From: Membranipora membranacea
Taxonomy: Eukaryota; Bryozoa; Gymnolaemata; Cheilostomatida; Membraniporidae
Length of the DNA: 64,000 nucleotides
Reading direction: 5' to 3'
NCBI GenBank assembly: GCA_914767715.1
Contig: OU612073.1
Coordinates: forward strand, 20,708,001-20,772,000
The notes under the pieces were generated by a model that was given only the letters and a program-made list of their open reading frames with translations, was not told the origin of the DNA and searched no databases. How positions within the stretch are numbered: position 1 is the first letter of the stretch; each line of letters starts with the position of its first letter. Made by a program: the position numbers and the translations under genes. Shown one piece after another: positions 37,851-50,368 of the stretch.

Positions 37851-37934
37851 TTTCTCTTTCGGGTTATCAGAAATTAACCTCTGTAGGCTGCAGCTTTACT
37901 TTGGTGTATGAACTTGGCAGCTTTTGGTTGTGAA

Positions 37935-37942
37935 TTTATATA
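37935..37942 (-). promoter_or_regulatory. TATA box
   Basis: TATATAAA on the minus strand, 85 bp upstream of the ATG at 37850. Confidence 0.6.
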
Positions 37943-39314
37943 TCATTAAGATATGACTGTGAATCAACATCTGTAGCTCTTTACACAACGGGCGTAATGT
38001 GCTCTAATCAAATTTGTTAACATTTAAGTCCATCAGATAACAGAAATCATGAACCCATGTGTGAAGAGTTTGTGGTAATGGTTGAGTAGTATGAAGTTGC
38101 ACTGGCATCTTTGCACTCTGTTGCCTCGGCTTTAGTTGACACTTCCATGTTTTAATTTTAATGTAGAAGAGCTAGTGTCTTAGGCTTTTATATAAAATCC
38201 CTTTGGGTGTCTCCTACGAGATATCATTTTCCAAGAGTCAGAAAAATGTGCGGACGAGTTTCAAAATAGCAGTCTGCCCTTTTATCTCATGGAGAAAGGC
38301 AGGATTTTCATCGTATTAGAGACTATTGGTTAAAAAATTCACAAGGTAGAGGCGAGGCCGCAAATATAGAATCTACTGTTATCTCAATGTAATAGCAGAA
38401 AAGCTTAGTAAAGGTTCCAGAGTTTGTGAATTTCTTGACTGAGAACACCAAATCCAGTATTATGTGCACTTGAAAGCTCCCATCTGTGATGAAAACAGTT
38501 GATATACAGCATTGTCCGCAATGTGGATGTCAAATGTTGAAGGCAGAGGGTGATTTGAAATCGAACAGTGCGAATGATTGGTGACCTCAGAGAGTAACTT
38601 GAATATTGATCTGAAATACTTTTATTTTCAATTCTCTGTTGTTATTTTTTCAACAGTGCAGATCCGATTGCCTTCTCATTGCTTTAGGATAGACAACTCC
38701 CCGTCCTACAAGAACCTTAGCAATGAGCAAAAGCTTTAGATCTACTGACTCTTTTTTGAATTTGCGAGAATAGCGGAGTTTTCTTGAGTTGTGGGAGAGT
38801 TTTGCTTTCTTCCTTTTTACTCCTCCCATACGCTATAATTTATTGACAATGTTATGGAACCAGGCAACCCTTATCCTTCAATTGCTTTGGGATTGTTTCC
38901 AATGTTGCAACCAAGAAAGCTGTAAAATGGCAGCTTACAGAAATACAGACTATTTCATATGTTAACTCAAACTCACAAATGGCATAACTGAACACGAGCT
39001 GCATACAATGGTTATAAAAATTCATTGCACATACAATCGCTACTTTCCACGCCTCGCCCCCTCAATGGAATTACGGTAGGACAGCAAGTGGGACAGTTGA
39101 TAACTTATCTTTCAGTGCTCTTATCAGAGATTATTGTTCCAGTTCTATGATAAGTGTTCGCCTTTGACTTTGGTGTAAACAAGGATTTATCTCATTGATC
39201 TATGATTGAGGTTTCGATAGACAGTGTTGTGGGAATCGAACAACCTTTGAAACAACAAAATCGGAGGACAAATCCCTATAGAGAGCACCTGGCAGTCATC
39301 AGAGTGACAGAAGC
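37943..39314. other. Divergent promoter region
   Basis: About 1.4 kb between the minus-strand meteorin-like gene and the plus-strand NHL gene. No exon is seen. It could act as a shared control region. Confidence 0.4.
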
Positions 39315-42300
39315 ATGGCGATGAGGGCCCTGATATCCCTGGTGAGTATCATTTCTCAGACTATTGATTGAGAATTATTTGCAAGTCGAATCAAAGGCTC
39401 TATGAAAGTGTTGTGACAAAGGTGAACAAGTTGGCCTCATGTGAATCTTTGTCTATCATTACTGCTAGATGATGATCTTTTTCTGCTTTTTCCAGAATAT
39501 TCCGTGGGCTTTCCGAGTGTTTATTCATCCTTCATTTACATATGTCTTTTACAGATTGTGCTATGTATGCTGTTGGCTTCGATTCTGTGTGTGGACACTA
39601 ACACTGAAAAATTACTAAACAGGTTGGTACATAAAACTTGTGTTGATATTAAGAAGTTAAATTCTGAAATCAAAATTTTTCGAAACAAATTCTTACCTAA
39701 CTTCAGAGCAAGCTGTGACTATAGTCGAATTCTCTTGTTCCTTTTTTGGGAACCTGTGCAAAACTTGGTGATATTTTATTTAAAAATGTCAATATTTCAT
39801 AACCATGACATACAGCAGAAGATTTAACTCATATTATGGACTAGCTGTTACATGCTCTGGGTTCAAATTTCTGTAGAATTCAGAATTCCAGACCAACAAA
39901 AGTGAAGACAACCGCATACAGAGTACACCACATGGAACTAGATCTCTACAGACCAAATAGGATAATCTACACAGACTACCACGCTCTTAGGACCAGCGAT
40001 GGGGATCTACAAACCGCTATAGCCGGAGAGACCGAAAGTGAGGGATACAAGGAAGGGGTCCATAAAAAGGCCCGCTTCAGAAATATTTACGGTTTCACTC
40101 AGATCTCAATCAACACGATTATTGTAGCCGATATGAGGAATCACTGTCTACGAAAGATAGAAAGAGGCACTAGACAAACTTCACAATTTAGTGGAAAATG
40201 CGAGACTTCAGGTTTAGCAAGTGGCATCAAAAACGGTAGATTCTCAAAGCCATGGACAATTGTGAGAGATGTAAAGAACTCGGGTAGACTGTTAGTGACG
40301 GATTACGATAACAGCGCTATCAGATCTGTCTCCATTAACACAGGGTTTGTCAGAACGCTGGTCCAATCAACCATGTTGACTAGGATCAGGTACGTCGTAC
40401 AGGATAAGGACGGTGATATCTATGTAACGGCATACCACGCAGTCTACCTCATCACCTACAATGATAAGGTGATCAGAGCGCTGTCTGGTTCTCAGAGTAA
40501 CTATGGATACAGCAACAAGAATCTTCGATATTCCCGTTACAACATGCCACATGACATTAAGATAATCGGGTATAAGGCTTTGTTGGTGGCTGACTCCGGC
40601 AACCGCAAGATTCGATTATTAGACCTGTCCACTGACAAAGTATCCACTGCAGGCATCTGCAGTGGATGTAATACTTTGGCAGCCTACTCCCTACTGATGA
40701 ATAATAACTCAATGTTAATGGGTCAATATCAAAACATCCAAAAGTTCAAATGTAAGTATCAGACATGGCAAGTAGTGTTGCATTGTATGAGCAGTATAAA
40801 TCCTTGTTACGTGGATTCATCTCGTCAAAATTTCTTACTTTGCTAATAGCGTTCAACCTTCAATTTTCAGTGTCGTTTTCAGTATGTATATTTTGTCTTA
40901 GTTTGCTCAGACGAAACCATAACATTTATTAATGCGTTTGTTGTATTTAACATCTTTTGAAGATCCTGATGTGGTATTGCCAAGCGATGAAACGTCGACC
41001 AAGATTCCCACAAAAACTCCAACATCTACACCTCAAATAATAACAACAAAACCTCCACCATGTAAGGACCAGACTATGACCGTTTATGTTGCGTCAGATC
41101 ACGAGAAGGCCTTTGTTCATCTGACAGCTGACCTCACAAAAGAGCTGCTGGTCGGCAGTCATGTCATTCACACAGGAGGATGTTTACTACAAGTCAATGT
41201 GATAAATAACGGTAACTAACTTAGACTTGGAGTGCTATTTGTTATTTGCTATTTCTCCACAAATGTTTTGATTTTGTTGCAATTTTAATTTATTGTAACC
41301 TATGAGAAAACGCATTTGTAAGTTCTGTTTCTAAGCTCGATGTAGACAAATTATACTCATAGGTAAGGACTATACAGCATCATCCATTAATGTTTCACAC
41401 ACAAATTTACATTCAACAGTTTTCTACATTGACTGTTTTACAGGCAAATCTACGAAAGTTGCAACAACGACTATCACCAAACCCACCACTTCAACCCCAG
41501 CACCTCACAAACTGACACCTTGTGTTGATAAGAGTATGACTGTATATGTTTCATCACAGCATCAGAAAATACAGGTTTGTGAAGAGTACTCGGCCTTATC
41601 TAAACTCCCAAAAACCAACTCCACTGCCCCAAAAAATTTTTCCCTCCTCCATCATTCTATGTTCTATAATTTGATTTTTGCGATATAAATAATCTGGTTT
41701 GAATGTATGGCCGATGAAAGGGAAGTGAGTGAGATCATGTACTTCTGCGAGCTATAGCGATTTTATACTGAAACAATTGCTTTTCATAAGACACCAAGCG
41801 GATAAATTCTCGATTTGATATCTACATAGGTACAAATAACTCCGGATCTGAGAACAGAATTATCAGTAGGTAGTCACATGATACAGGCAGGAGGGTGCAG
41901 TGTACATGTGTGGGTCATAAATACAGGTGGGTAAGAATAAAGAAAGGATTGTACGACTTCTGAATGTAAAATATATCTTTGTATGTTTGGATATAGAATT
42001 AATTGTGTTTGTACCATTAAAGAAAAACTATCAAATACTCAACTGATTCTTGAAAACATAAGTTGTCTGAGTGGAAAAATAATCAGTCCAATGATGGCAG
42101 GAGTTATCTGGTCTGATATGTGTGTGGGCGTTCAACACAACCAGTGAGTGATTTAGATCACTTCCACTCAGAAAACAATTATTTGCTAGATTCGAGTAAC
42201 ATTGATTCAGCTTTTGTATACCTTTCTCAAGCAGCATTGTCCAAAAATTAAGATGCACTTTTATTAAACAGGTGCAGCGACAACAACAGAGAAAGCAAAG

Positions 42301-44017
42301 TTATATACTACACCAGAAAGTACAACCAAAGCTATCACATGCCTGAATAAGAATTTGACTTATTATGTGGCTTCTAACTCAGAGAAAGTCGTAGCTGAGA
42401 TAACACCTGATAGAATGGTTGAACTTTCAGTAGGAAGATTCTACTATCAAATAGAAGGATGTGTCATTTCCGTACTGGTTATCAAGCGAGGTAAATTGAT
42501 CAACCGTATCTTCAATCAAGTAATTGTATAAAAATACAATACAATATAATGTAATATAATATAATACATGAGCATATTGCTGTCATCGAGATGCTTTAAT
42601 TTAACAGCGGATAAAAAAGACTCTATTTTCTGGGTTCTGAATATTTGTATTGTCGATACTGTATTGTAGATGTGACTTTGGACATACCCAGCTGTCCTAA
42701 TGTGATAAGGGGAGTGATCTCCCCTGTAACTGGTCTATCAGCTGTTGATCTAACACTTGATGATGTGACTCACAGACTGGAACTACCCTTAGGCACATAC
42801 AACTATCATGTATATGGGAAGAACCAGAACTGCACTCTCAAGGTGGAAATCAAAGGTTAGACAATAGTAATGACAAAGCCATTTTTATTACTTGATTATT
42901 GGTGTTAAGCTCATATTCGCTGAGTCACAATTTGACTGATGTTATGTTATTGTGCGTGAAACGTGAATCATGACTTGCATTTAATCTACAGATCTTGTAA
43001 TCCATTTTAGACAATTTACTAGAGAGGCGTTTGGATCTTGTGGCGAGATATCACATAACATGCACAACTCTGATGGATCAAGTCGCTCAGAGTACAGTTA
43101 TAAGTCTTGTTAATAGCCACTTCAGTCAGATCCAGAAGATATGCGATCAAGGTATGTAAGGTACACTGTAACTTTTAAAGATCAAACCTTAGATAATATA
43201 TTTTGAAGTTGTCCTGTCTTGTTGAAAGGTAACACAATCCTACCTCCATCAGAAATACAGAAAATTTGTTTACTTGTTCGCAACGGGGAGAGGAATTTTC
43301 TATTTTCTGTTCCAATAATTATTAAGCATGTTACTAATTACACTCATTTCTACACCGTAACATGATGTTATATTTTAAAGATTGCATACCAGCCCCTGGA
43401 GCTGAGGCTGAACTGACTTGTGGTAATGACACGCTCACAGTATCTTGGCCTACTGATATTATATTTGACGGCTCAGTAACAGAGTTACCTGATACCCTAC
43501 TACAGAGACTAACAGACAGACTGTACAAGGAGAGCAGATATCCCATTCTCAGCCTAGTAGTCGTCACTAATGTACCGCCGTAAGTTTGAAGATGAGGTGC
43601 TGTGTGTGTCCTCAGGGTGCTGCAATCACACTAATTACTCATAAATGAAGGTGTGTTTCTGGAGATGGTCATGTGTTATGACAACATTGGTTTTACAAAA
43701 GTAATGCTCTAAATAGTAGCTAACAGTTCAGTAACCTAAACAATATTCCCTACCACTAGGAAATATAACACCAATAATACTCGATTCTGGCGGTTCTCGC
43801 TAGATCTTCACATGGACCTCTTAGACTTCCTACATTTACTGTGTATACGTATTCATCCCTCACTCAACTCCATTTCTCATAAAATTTCATTTGTTACTTT
43901 GTTATCAGAGTGGTGTACCCGACTAAGACAAAGACAGGGAATTATGCAGAGTTTGTGCTGACTACTTCTTGTCTGCAAAATAAGAAGTATAACCGGATCA
44001 CAGACACATGTATCTAA
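39315..44017 (+). CDS. Secreted NHL-repeat protein with four novel Cys modules
   Basis: Eleven exons give 766 aa: 39315-39341, 39555-39622, 39877-40751, 40963-41211, 41444-41574, 41830-41926, 42272-42490, 42670-42855, 43011-43151, 43381-43579 and 43909-44017. A signal peptide (MAMRALISLIVLCMLLASI) is split over exons 1-2. Exon 3 carries an NHL-type beta-propeller with recognisable blades: IIVADMRNHCLRKIE, LLVTDYDNSAIRSV, IYVTAYHAVYLI and LLVADSGNRKIRLLDL. Exons 4-8 hold four units of about 60 aa (near 347-406, 437-482, 498-555, 560-617). The first three share C-x2-4-(M/L)TxYVxSxxxK, an E-L-x-VGxxxxxxxGC centre and a hydrophobic end; the fourth is divergent. The first three are joined by Thr/Pro-rich, likely O-glycosylated linkers. 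The tail is Cys-containing. The module is not one I recognise. Confidence 0.8.
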
Positions 44018-44223
44018 ATTATAATTTCTGATATATCTGATGAATACTCTATTCAATGTTACTCATTCCGAGTGGACTATTTTTTTAATTTTGCAAACTG
44101 ATAAGATGTTTCAATAGTGTTCAAAAGGTATAGGATAAAACAATGGGAAAATGAAAAGAAATTAGAGAAATCATTATCATTGAATATTGTAGTAAATGTT
44201 TACATGCGTGTCTAAACAGCAAT

Positions 44224-44804
44224 TCAAATCAAATGCATTATAAAAAGTGATTGACGGTGTCTGTGACCACTGCCAAGAGCGCACAAAAAGTTTTTTTTCT
44301 TGCAAATTTTCAATGCATATCTAATTATCTTATCAAAGTCTTCCTATTACCAATCTTTTTTTTCTCTGCAAACATTTGCCTTTTAATAATACAATACTTA
44401 CCTGGGTACTGATACATATCTTACGGATACAAACTTCATCTGGTTGTGGCATTGGTTAATAAGAAAATTATCAGTCTCTCTGAACTTCTCCCAAGAGTTG
44501 CCTTGTCCTGAATCCAATAGAAGACAACTCAGAATAACATCAAGACCTGCTTTTTGCAGATTATCTAATCTCTCCAAGGCAAAGAGCAGAGATACAGTAT
44601 TGTGGGACGGTTTAGGATCACCCCATATATTCGATTGTTGAATCAAGTGCTGATATTAGCCTATTTAAGTAAAAAAGAAGAAAAAAAATTGTGAAAAGTG
44701 AGAATACACCTACCTACCTTGCCCACATATATTTTTGTGGTTTGTGCAAGTCCAATGGTTGAGGTCTCACAACCACTGGACGTGCACAGGGTACAGGAGC
44801 CCAT
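44224..44804 (-). CDS. Unrecognised small gene, convergent with the NHL gene
   Basis: Three exons join in phase: 44804-44718 (29 codons, starts MGSCTLCTSSGC), 44649-44402 and 44269-44224, giving 126 aa. Exon 2 is the strongest part: it is open, ends in an excellent donor (CAG/GTAAGT) and encodes a helix-rich sequence with NTVSLLFALERLDNLQ and DVILSCLLLDSGQGNSWEKF. The N-terminus MGS with nearby cysteines could be acylated, but that is a guess. I cannot name a family. The first exon may instead start further upstream, for example from a donor-bearing segment near 45210, and the last exon is weak. The gene ends about 200 bp from the convergent NHL gene. Confidence 0.4.
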
Positions 44805-45766
44805 CTGCTTGCCCGTCTTGAAGAATAAGATACTAGTTCATCACTACAAGTAGAATAGTGTCAAACAAATTCATTCCAGGCATTTATTTAATTTATTTAC
44901 ATTTACAATGTTGTGTATTGCTGTGATTTGTGACTGCAAATTAAACATTTTCTCACTTTCATTTTATAATGTGAACCTGTTTGCTCAACTCAATGTCCTT
45001 CCTTACATGTATTTGCAGTCTGAAGGGCATGATATGAAGCATTTACTGCCTGTTTATTGATTTTTTTTGTATTTATTGTATTTCCGGTTTCATGGCGGCA
45101 AGCTGCAAAATTTGCTGCTCTGAAAGAAAAGATTAACTTTTCATTGTATAACCTAGTATCTCCTGCTGAATTGATATCTACCACCAAGACTGAAGCAACA
45201 ACACTTACCTCAACCCAAACCAACCGTCCATAAACATCACTGTTGGGTACAGGATAAATTACCTGTCCTGACTGCTCAGGGGCTTAGGCCCCACCGGGGG
45301 TCTGAACAACAACCAAAGTAGTTTGATAAAACTACCAGTACTGCATCATCTTCTGTCAGAAGGAAATCTCACCATCACAGTTAGGGTATTTTTCTACTTC
45401 AAACAACACCAATTTTTTTCACATTGCCTGTTGTCTGTGGAGTGTTCATTCTTATTCTTTAAATTTTTTTTTCTTTCAGTCATCAACCTCCTGTCTATCC
45501 TTTTTTGACCGGCTAAGTTGAGAAAGGATTGATTGAAGACTTGACCATCAATGTTGTCAGCTGTTAGTAGGTCTTACAACTGATAACATATACACTTAAC
45601 TTAGGCTAACCACTTCTTCATACCCACCAAATCTAGTGACATAAGTTAAATTGAAGGTTAAGGGATAGCACTGTATTATTTGAGGAGTCATTATAACTAC
45701 TCCTAAAATTTATGCACATTTTCTTACAACCTACCCCAACCTACCAATCATATTGTAGCTATAGAA
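44805..45766. other. Spacer and possible LINE 5' region
   Basis: Between the small minus-strand gene and the LINE ORF1. A minus-strand stretch at 45210-45000 has a good donor (GAG/GTAAGT) and may be an upstream exon of the neighbouring gene. The LINE 5' UTR probably covers the right part, but its start cannot be located. Confidence 0.35.
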
Positions 45767-47285
45767 ATGGCCTCAAGTCAAGAACAACTAAGCCAACCGA
45801 AGACAAGCGTAAGCAAGAAAGCATCAGCCTCCGCCAAAAACAAAGGTAAGCCAAAGACCAATGGGACATGTGATGAAAATTGTCTGGTATGCTCAAATGA
45901 AGTGAAAGATAACGATGCTGGAATAGCTTGTGACTTCTGCAAACACTATACTCACATAAGATGTGACGGCAAGATGAAGCTTGAGATTTACGAAATGCTT
46001 AACAAACATGAAGATAATCCTCTAGTATATCTATGCTTCAAATGTAAGCCAATGGTGTTACCTAAGCACTCAGAAAACCTATTCTCTGGTATTATCAAAA
46101 AAGTAGAGATGATGTTGGATGAGCCTCCCAAGAGAGTCAAGCTCTCTGAACAGATATTGAATAACTTATCAGCCAGACTTGTTGATTTAGACAAAGTGGT
46201 TAATGATCATAGATCGTCCCTTGATAAGCTAGTGTCCGATCATGGCAAATCTCTAAATGATAATAGCGCTGAAATCAGTAGTATAATTCACAACTTGAAG
46301 TGTGCTAAACCCATTGCTGAGGAGTTGTCCCCATGTCGACCCAGTCGAACAGAGAATCGATCATGGTATGAGTCGGATGATGACCATGATACTATGACTA
46401 ATAGACACAGACTATCAGATAATGTATGGGATAAGGTTCCACCATCTGTTATGGCACCCCCTGACATGTATCCCAGACCCCCAGATATGTATCTCAGACC
46501 CCCACTCCAAAACAGGTATCCTAGACCACCGCCTCCTTTTCAACGAAACCATAATATGAGTAGAGGTATGACAAACTCAAGTGGTCACCCGCTTGTAAAT
46601 AATAGGAACCCCTCAACAGTGCCTAGTAAGAAGCACCGTTTCAACCCTGATCCTAATCTCACATTAGTAGTTTATAATATGAAAGGTAACAGAAATATCA
46701 ACAACATTATTGAGCAGTTACACTTCTGAAATACAAGTGGCTGATCGTTTACCTTCAAATGGAAAAATAGATCCACCCATTGCAATCACATGTATTAACC
46801 CTGCTATCAAGTGGATGTTCATAAAAGAGGTCAATAAGCTACGATTTGATACTGATACTGCAGAAGAATTCAAGAATGTGTTTGCAAGACCATTTTTAGA
46901 TGAGGAACAGCTTAGGGAGGACCGTGCTCTTGTGAGGAAACTGACAAACATCAGAGCTAAGCATGGAGACAGATCATTTAAAATATTTAAAGGTGAGATA
47001 TATGAAACCACCAACGGTGAGAGATCCTTATACAAAGAAGAAGATGATATAGCGGAGGAGGAATACCATACTTCTCTTGAAGATGATGAAGACGAAGAAT
47101 CTGTACAAGCACCAGCCAAAGAAACTAACCCGCTAGCCACTAATGCTGAACCAGCTTGCCCACAAGTTACCGGTGATGTCTCCATGAGCATTCAGGCACC
47201 TGCAACACAACAACTTGAAGCAGACGACAGTGCTAACAACAAACAGCTCACTGGAGAATCAAACAAGGATAATGGGGAAAGTTAA
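45767..47285 (+). pseudogene. LINE ORF1 (PHD-finger protein), one frame break
   Basis: The first part (45767-46729) encodes a basic head, then a PHD-type Cys4-His-Cys3 finger: C39/C42, C55/C58, H63/C66, C90/C93. A coiled, charged region and a Pro/Arg/Met-rich segment (RPPDMYLRPP) follow. Near 46700-46730 the frame shifts and continues to 47285 with a basic-acidic region rich in Glu/Asp and then Gln/Ala/Thr. ORF1 proteins of CR1-like LINEs often carry a PHD finger and bind RNA or chaperone nucleic acid. Its stop (47283-47285) overlaps the ORF2 start at 47272. Confidence 0.85.
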
Positions 47286-49998
47286 AGTTCTCAGTATGAA
47301 CTGTAACTCTATTAAAGGAAAACTGGACCTGATTAAAGCAAATGTTGAAACATATAAACCAGATCTCATAGCAGTCACTGAAACAAAAATTGGTGAAAAT
47401 TTTGATGATAACGAATTCTTAGGAAATAAGTATACTTTATATAGAAACGATAGAAAGAAAGGCGCTGGGGGAACCCTTTTCGCCACGTCTACTGAATCAT
47501 CACTTGTCATCCTCAATACTTCCTATGGACCAGGTGAGTCTGTCACTTTACAAATCCAGGTGCATCCTTAAGTCAAAATTAACTTTGTTGTGTACTATCG
47601 ACCGCCAAATGAATACTGTCTAGACAATTTAGAAGCCTTGATTGATGAAAATGTTCATGATAACTGCCTTTATTTTGGTGACTTCAATCTGCCAGATATT
47701 GTCTGGAGGAAAGATGGTGATACATCCTATGTTAAGCCTTCATCTAATAAGAAAGCATTGCACAACAAAGCTCTTGAAATTATAAATGATGCTGATCTGG
47801 TTCAACTTGTTCTTGATTCCACTCACATAGCCGGTAATACGCTTGATCTTGTTATGGTTAATAAGTCTGCATTGGATCAGTTGACTGTTACGTGCAATAT
47901 TAAACCATACATCTCGGATCATAAAATGATCCTCACCGAGATTGCTATCCAAAGCTTTGAGAAGAGTGAAACCAACACAACCCAGCAAAAAAGACTCAAC
48001 TTCAACAAGGCAGACTACTCCAAAATCGAAGAACACTTCTCCAGTCTAAAAACATTCTACAAAGAAACTGAAAAGGACAACCTCTCAGTTGAAAACATCT
48101 GGAATAAATTTGAATCTGCAACTAAAGAAGCTACAGCAACTATACCAGGTAAGCTAAATAGGCCTAAGGGACATCCATGGATTAAACGTGAAATTAAACG
48201 CCTCATTAGTAAAAGAGATCGGCTATTTAACCGGAATGAACGATTCCCTAGCATAGCCCATGAAAATGAGTATGATGATATATGCTCTGAGATCAAAATG
48301 AAAGTTAAGAATGCTAAGAGCTCTTACCTCAAAGACCATCTTACCAAGCAGTTGGAAGATGGCAATTCTAAACCTTTGTTCAACTATCTGAAGAAAACCA
48401 GTGGTCGATCCAATAGTATCACTGGGCTCAAAGATACTCCATCTGACCAGGTACCTGATAGGTTAGCTGAGCATTTTGCCTCAGTCTACACTGCAAAGCA
48501 ATATAATAAGCCTAAGATGGCAGAAACGCATATATCAGTTATGGATAAAATACATGTCAGTAAATCTGGCATAGAAGTCATGCTCAAGAAACTTGACTCT
48601 AGAAAATCTTGCGGGCCAGACAACATTCCTGCTATGACCCTGAAGATGTTTGCCAACAATGTACCATCTTTTATAGATTGTGTTCAACATGTGATTCAGG
48701 CTAGTGTGAAGGCTGGTAAAGTACCGAAGATATGGCGCCATGCAAATGTCACTCCAGTGTATAAAGGTGGTGACCGTTCCGATAGCAACAACTACCGTCC
48801 GATCAGTCTCACATGTATTATATCCAAGCTCACTGAACACATACTCTGTTCTAACATGTGGAGTCATATAGAGGAGCATGATATTGTGAGTGACAGGCAA
48901 CATGGATTCAGGAGAGGGCTGAATACTACAACTCAACTATTACATGTCATTCATTTTGCAACCCAATCCCTTGATCAGCACAAAGATTACCATATTATTA
49001 GTTTTGATTTTTCAAAAGCCTTCGATAAGGTGCCTCATGCGCTGCTTATTCATAAATTGAAACATTATAAGTTTGAAAGTAAATGCATTGAATGGATTGA
49101 AAGCTGGCTGACTGATAGGACATGTACTGTTAACGTTAATGGCAATAAATCTAGTATATTTCATGCTTCATCTGGTGTTCCACAGGGATCGGTCGTAGGA
49201 CCACTATTGTTTCTGATATACGTTAATGACATCTCACAGTCAATCCAAAACTCTGACTGCAGGTTATATGCAGATGACACCATCTTATGTTCAGAAGTCA
49301 TAAATGATGCTAAATCTCTTCAAGATGATATAAATGAATTGAAAAGTTGGGCTGATAAATGGGGTATGATTTTCAACCATAAGAAATGTGTACATGTGAA
49401 AGTAGGAAGTGATCAGCCAGATATAAGTCTGAAGCTTGGTGACAATGTCATACCACACTCAGACTCTGTCAAGTACCTTGGTGTGACCATCCATTCCAAC
49501 CTGAAATGGAATGCACATATATCGAATGTAGTAAAGAAGGCGAATCGTTCACTCGGTCTCATAAAACGAGGACTCAAAGAGGCCCCGGTTAAAACCAAAC
49601 TTCTAGCTTACAAAACCATGGTTAAACCCATCTTAGAATATACATGTCAGGTGTGGTCGCCACATAACATTGGTCTGAATAATAGCTTGGAAAAAGTTCA
49701 GAGAAATGCAGTAAAATGGATCTATCATTTAAATAAAACTGACAGCGTAACTGAATGTATGACTAACCATGCTATTCCCCTTTTGTCTGACAGGAGAGAA
49801 GCAATAGATATTACATTTCTTAGAAAAGTGGAAGGAGGACTGTTCGACATAAAATTGAATACCTATATACGCTTTGTTTCATCTACCCACGACACCAGAG
49901 GTAAAACAATTAGTTGGCAGCATAGTTGTGATGCATGGTCACATAGCTACTATAATAGAATGAGGCCAGAGGTAAAGGTATATTTTCCTCCAAATTAA
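47272..49998 (+). pseudogene. LINE ORF2 (endonuclease-reverse transcriptase), one internal stop
   Basis: A single frame of 909 codons from ATG 47272, interrupted by one TAA at 47569-47571 (codon 100). The endonuclease shows an N-terminal Asn (MNCNSI), TETKI with the catalytic Glu, GDFNLP and SDHKM. The reverse transcriptase shows NNYRPISLT, DFSKAFDKVPH, GVPQGSVVGPLLFLIYVNDI and the catalytic YADD at codon 666. The C-terminal segment ILEYTCQVWSPH is the usual post-RT region. Codon 100 lies inside the endonuclease, so this copy cannot make a complete enzyme without readthrough. Confidence 0.95.
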
Positions 49999-50331
49999 CC
50001 TGACAGCCTTCTAACAATTAACTAACATCTTAGCATTACATGTACATATCAAGTACATACCGATACACATCGATTAACTATGGTCAACTTGTTTACTATA
50101 AATCCTTTCTCTTCATAACTGGGCAGGCAATTTATTAATGTTCAATTATTGGTGTATTTTTAACATTTTTTCTGTAAATTAATCACCTCCAATACCAGTA
50201 CGCAATACCCCTCCGAACACACTGAAGGTATATTTATCCAAATGTGCCCGTGATGTGGACGGTTTGGATTAAGTTGAAGGTAAGGTAAGGTAAGGTCAAA
50301 GAGAGGGAGTTCATTGGATGGGAAGGGTGAC

Positions 50332-50368
50332 TTGAGGCAGTCACCTTATAATAAGGTGACTGCCTCAA
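50332..50368. repeat. Perfect 37-nt palindrome (hairpin)
   Basis: TTGAGGCAGTCACCTTAT and its exact reverse complement meet around one central base at 50350, about 35 bp after the LINE tail. Confidence 0.9.

Larger units (their letters stand above)
45767..50300 (+). mobile_element. Non-LTR retrotransposon (CR1/Jockey-type LINE), nearly full length
   Basis: Two ORFs in LINE order, followed by a 3' UTR of about 280 bp ending in a short (TAAGG)n tail at about 50279-50296. Such short tandem tails are typical of CR1-like elements. ORF1 has a PHD finger; ORF2 has an apurinic-type endonuclease followed by a reverse transcriptase. Only two disabling changes are visible, so the insertion is recent. 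The 5' end and target duplication were not located. Confidence 0.9.

Noticed and set aside
46718-47191. 157-residue Ser-rich minus-strand frame
   Set aside because: Mirror of the acidic ORF1 codons of the LINE; no independent evidence.
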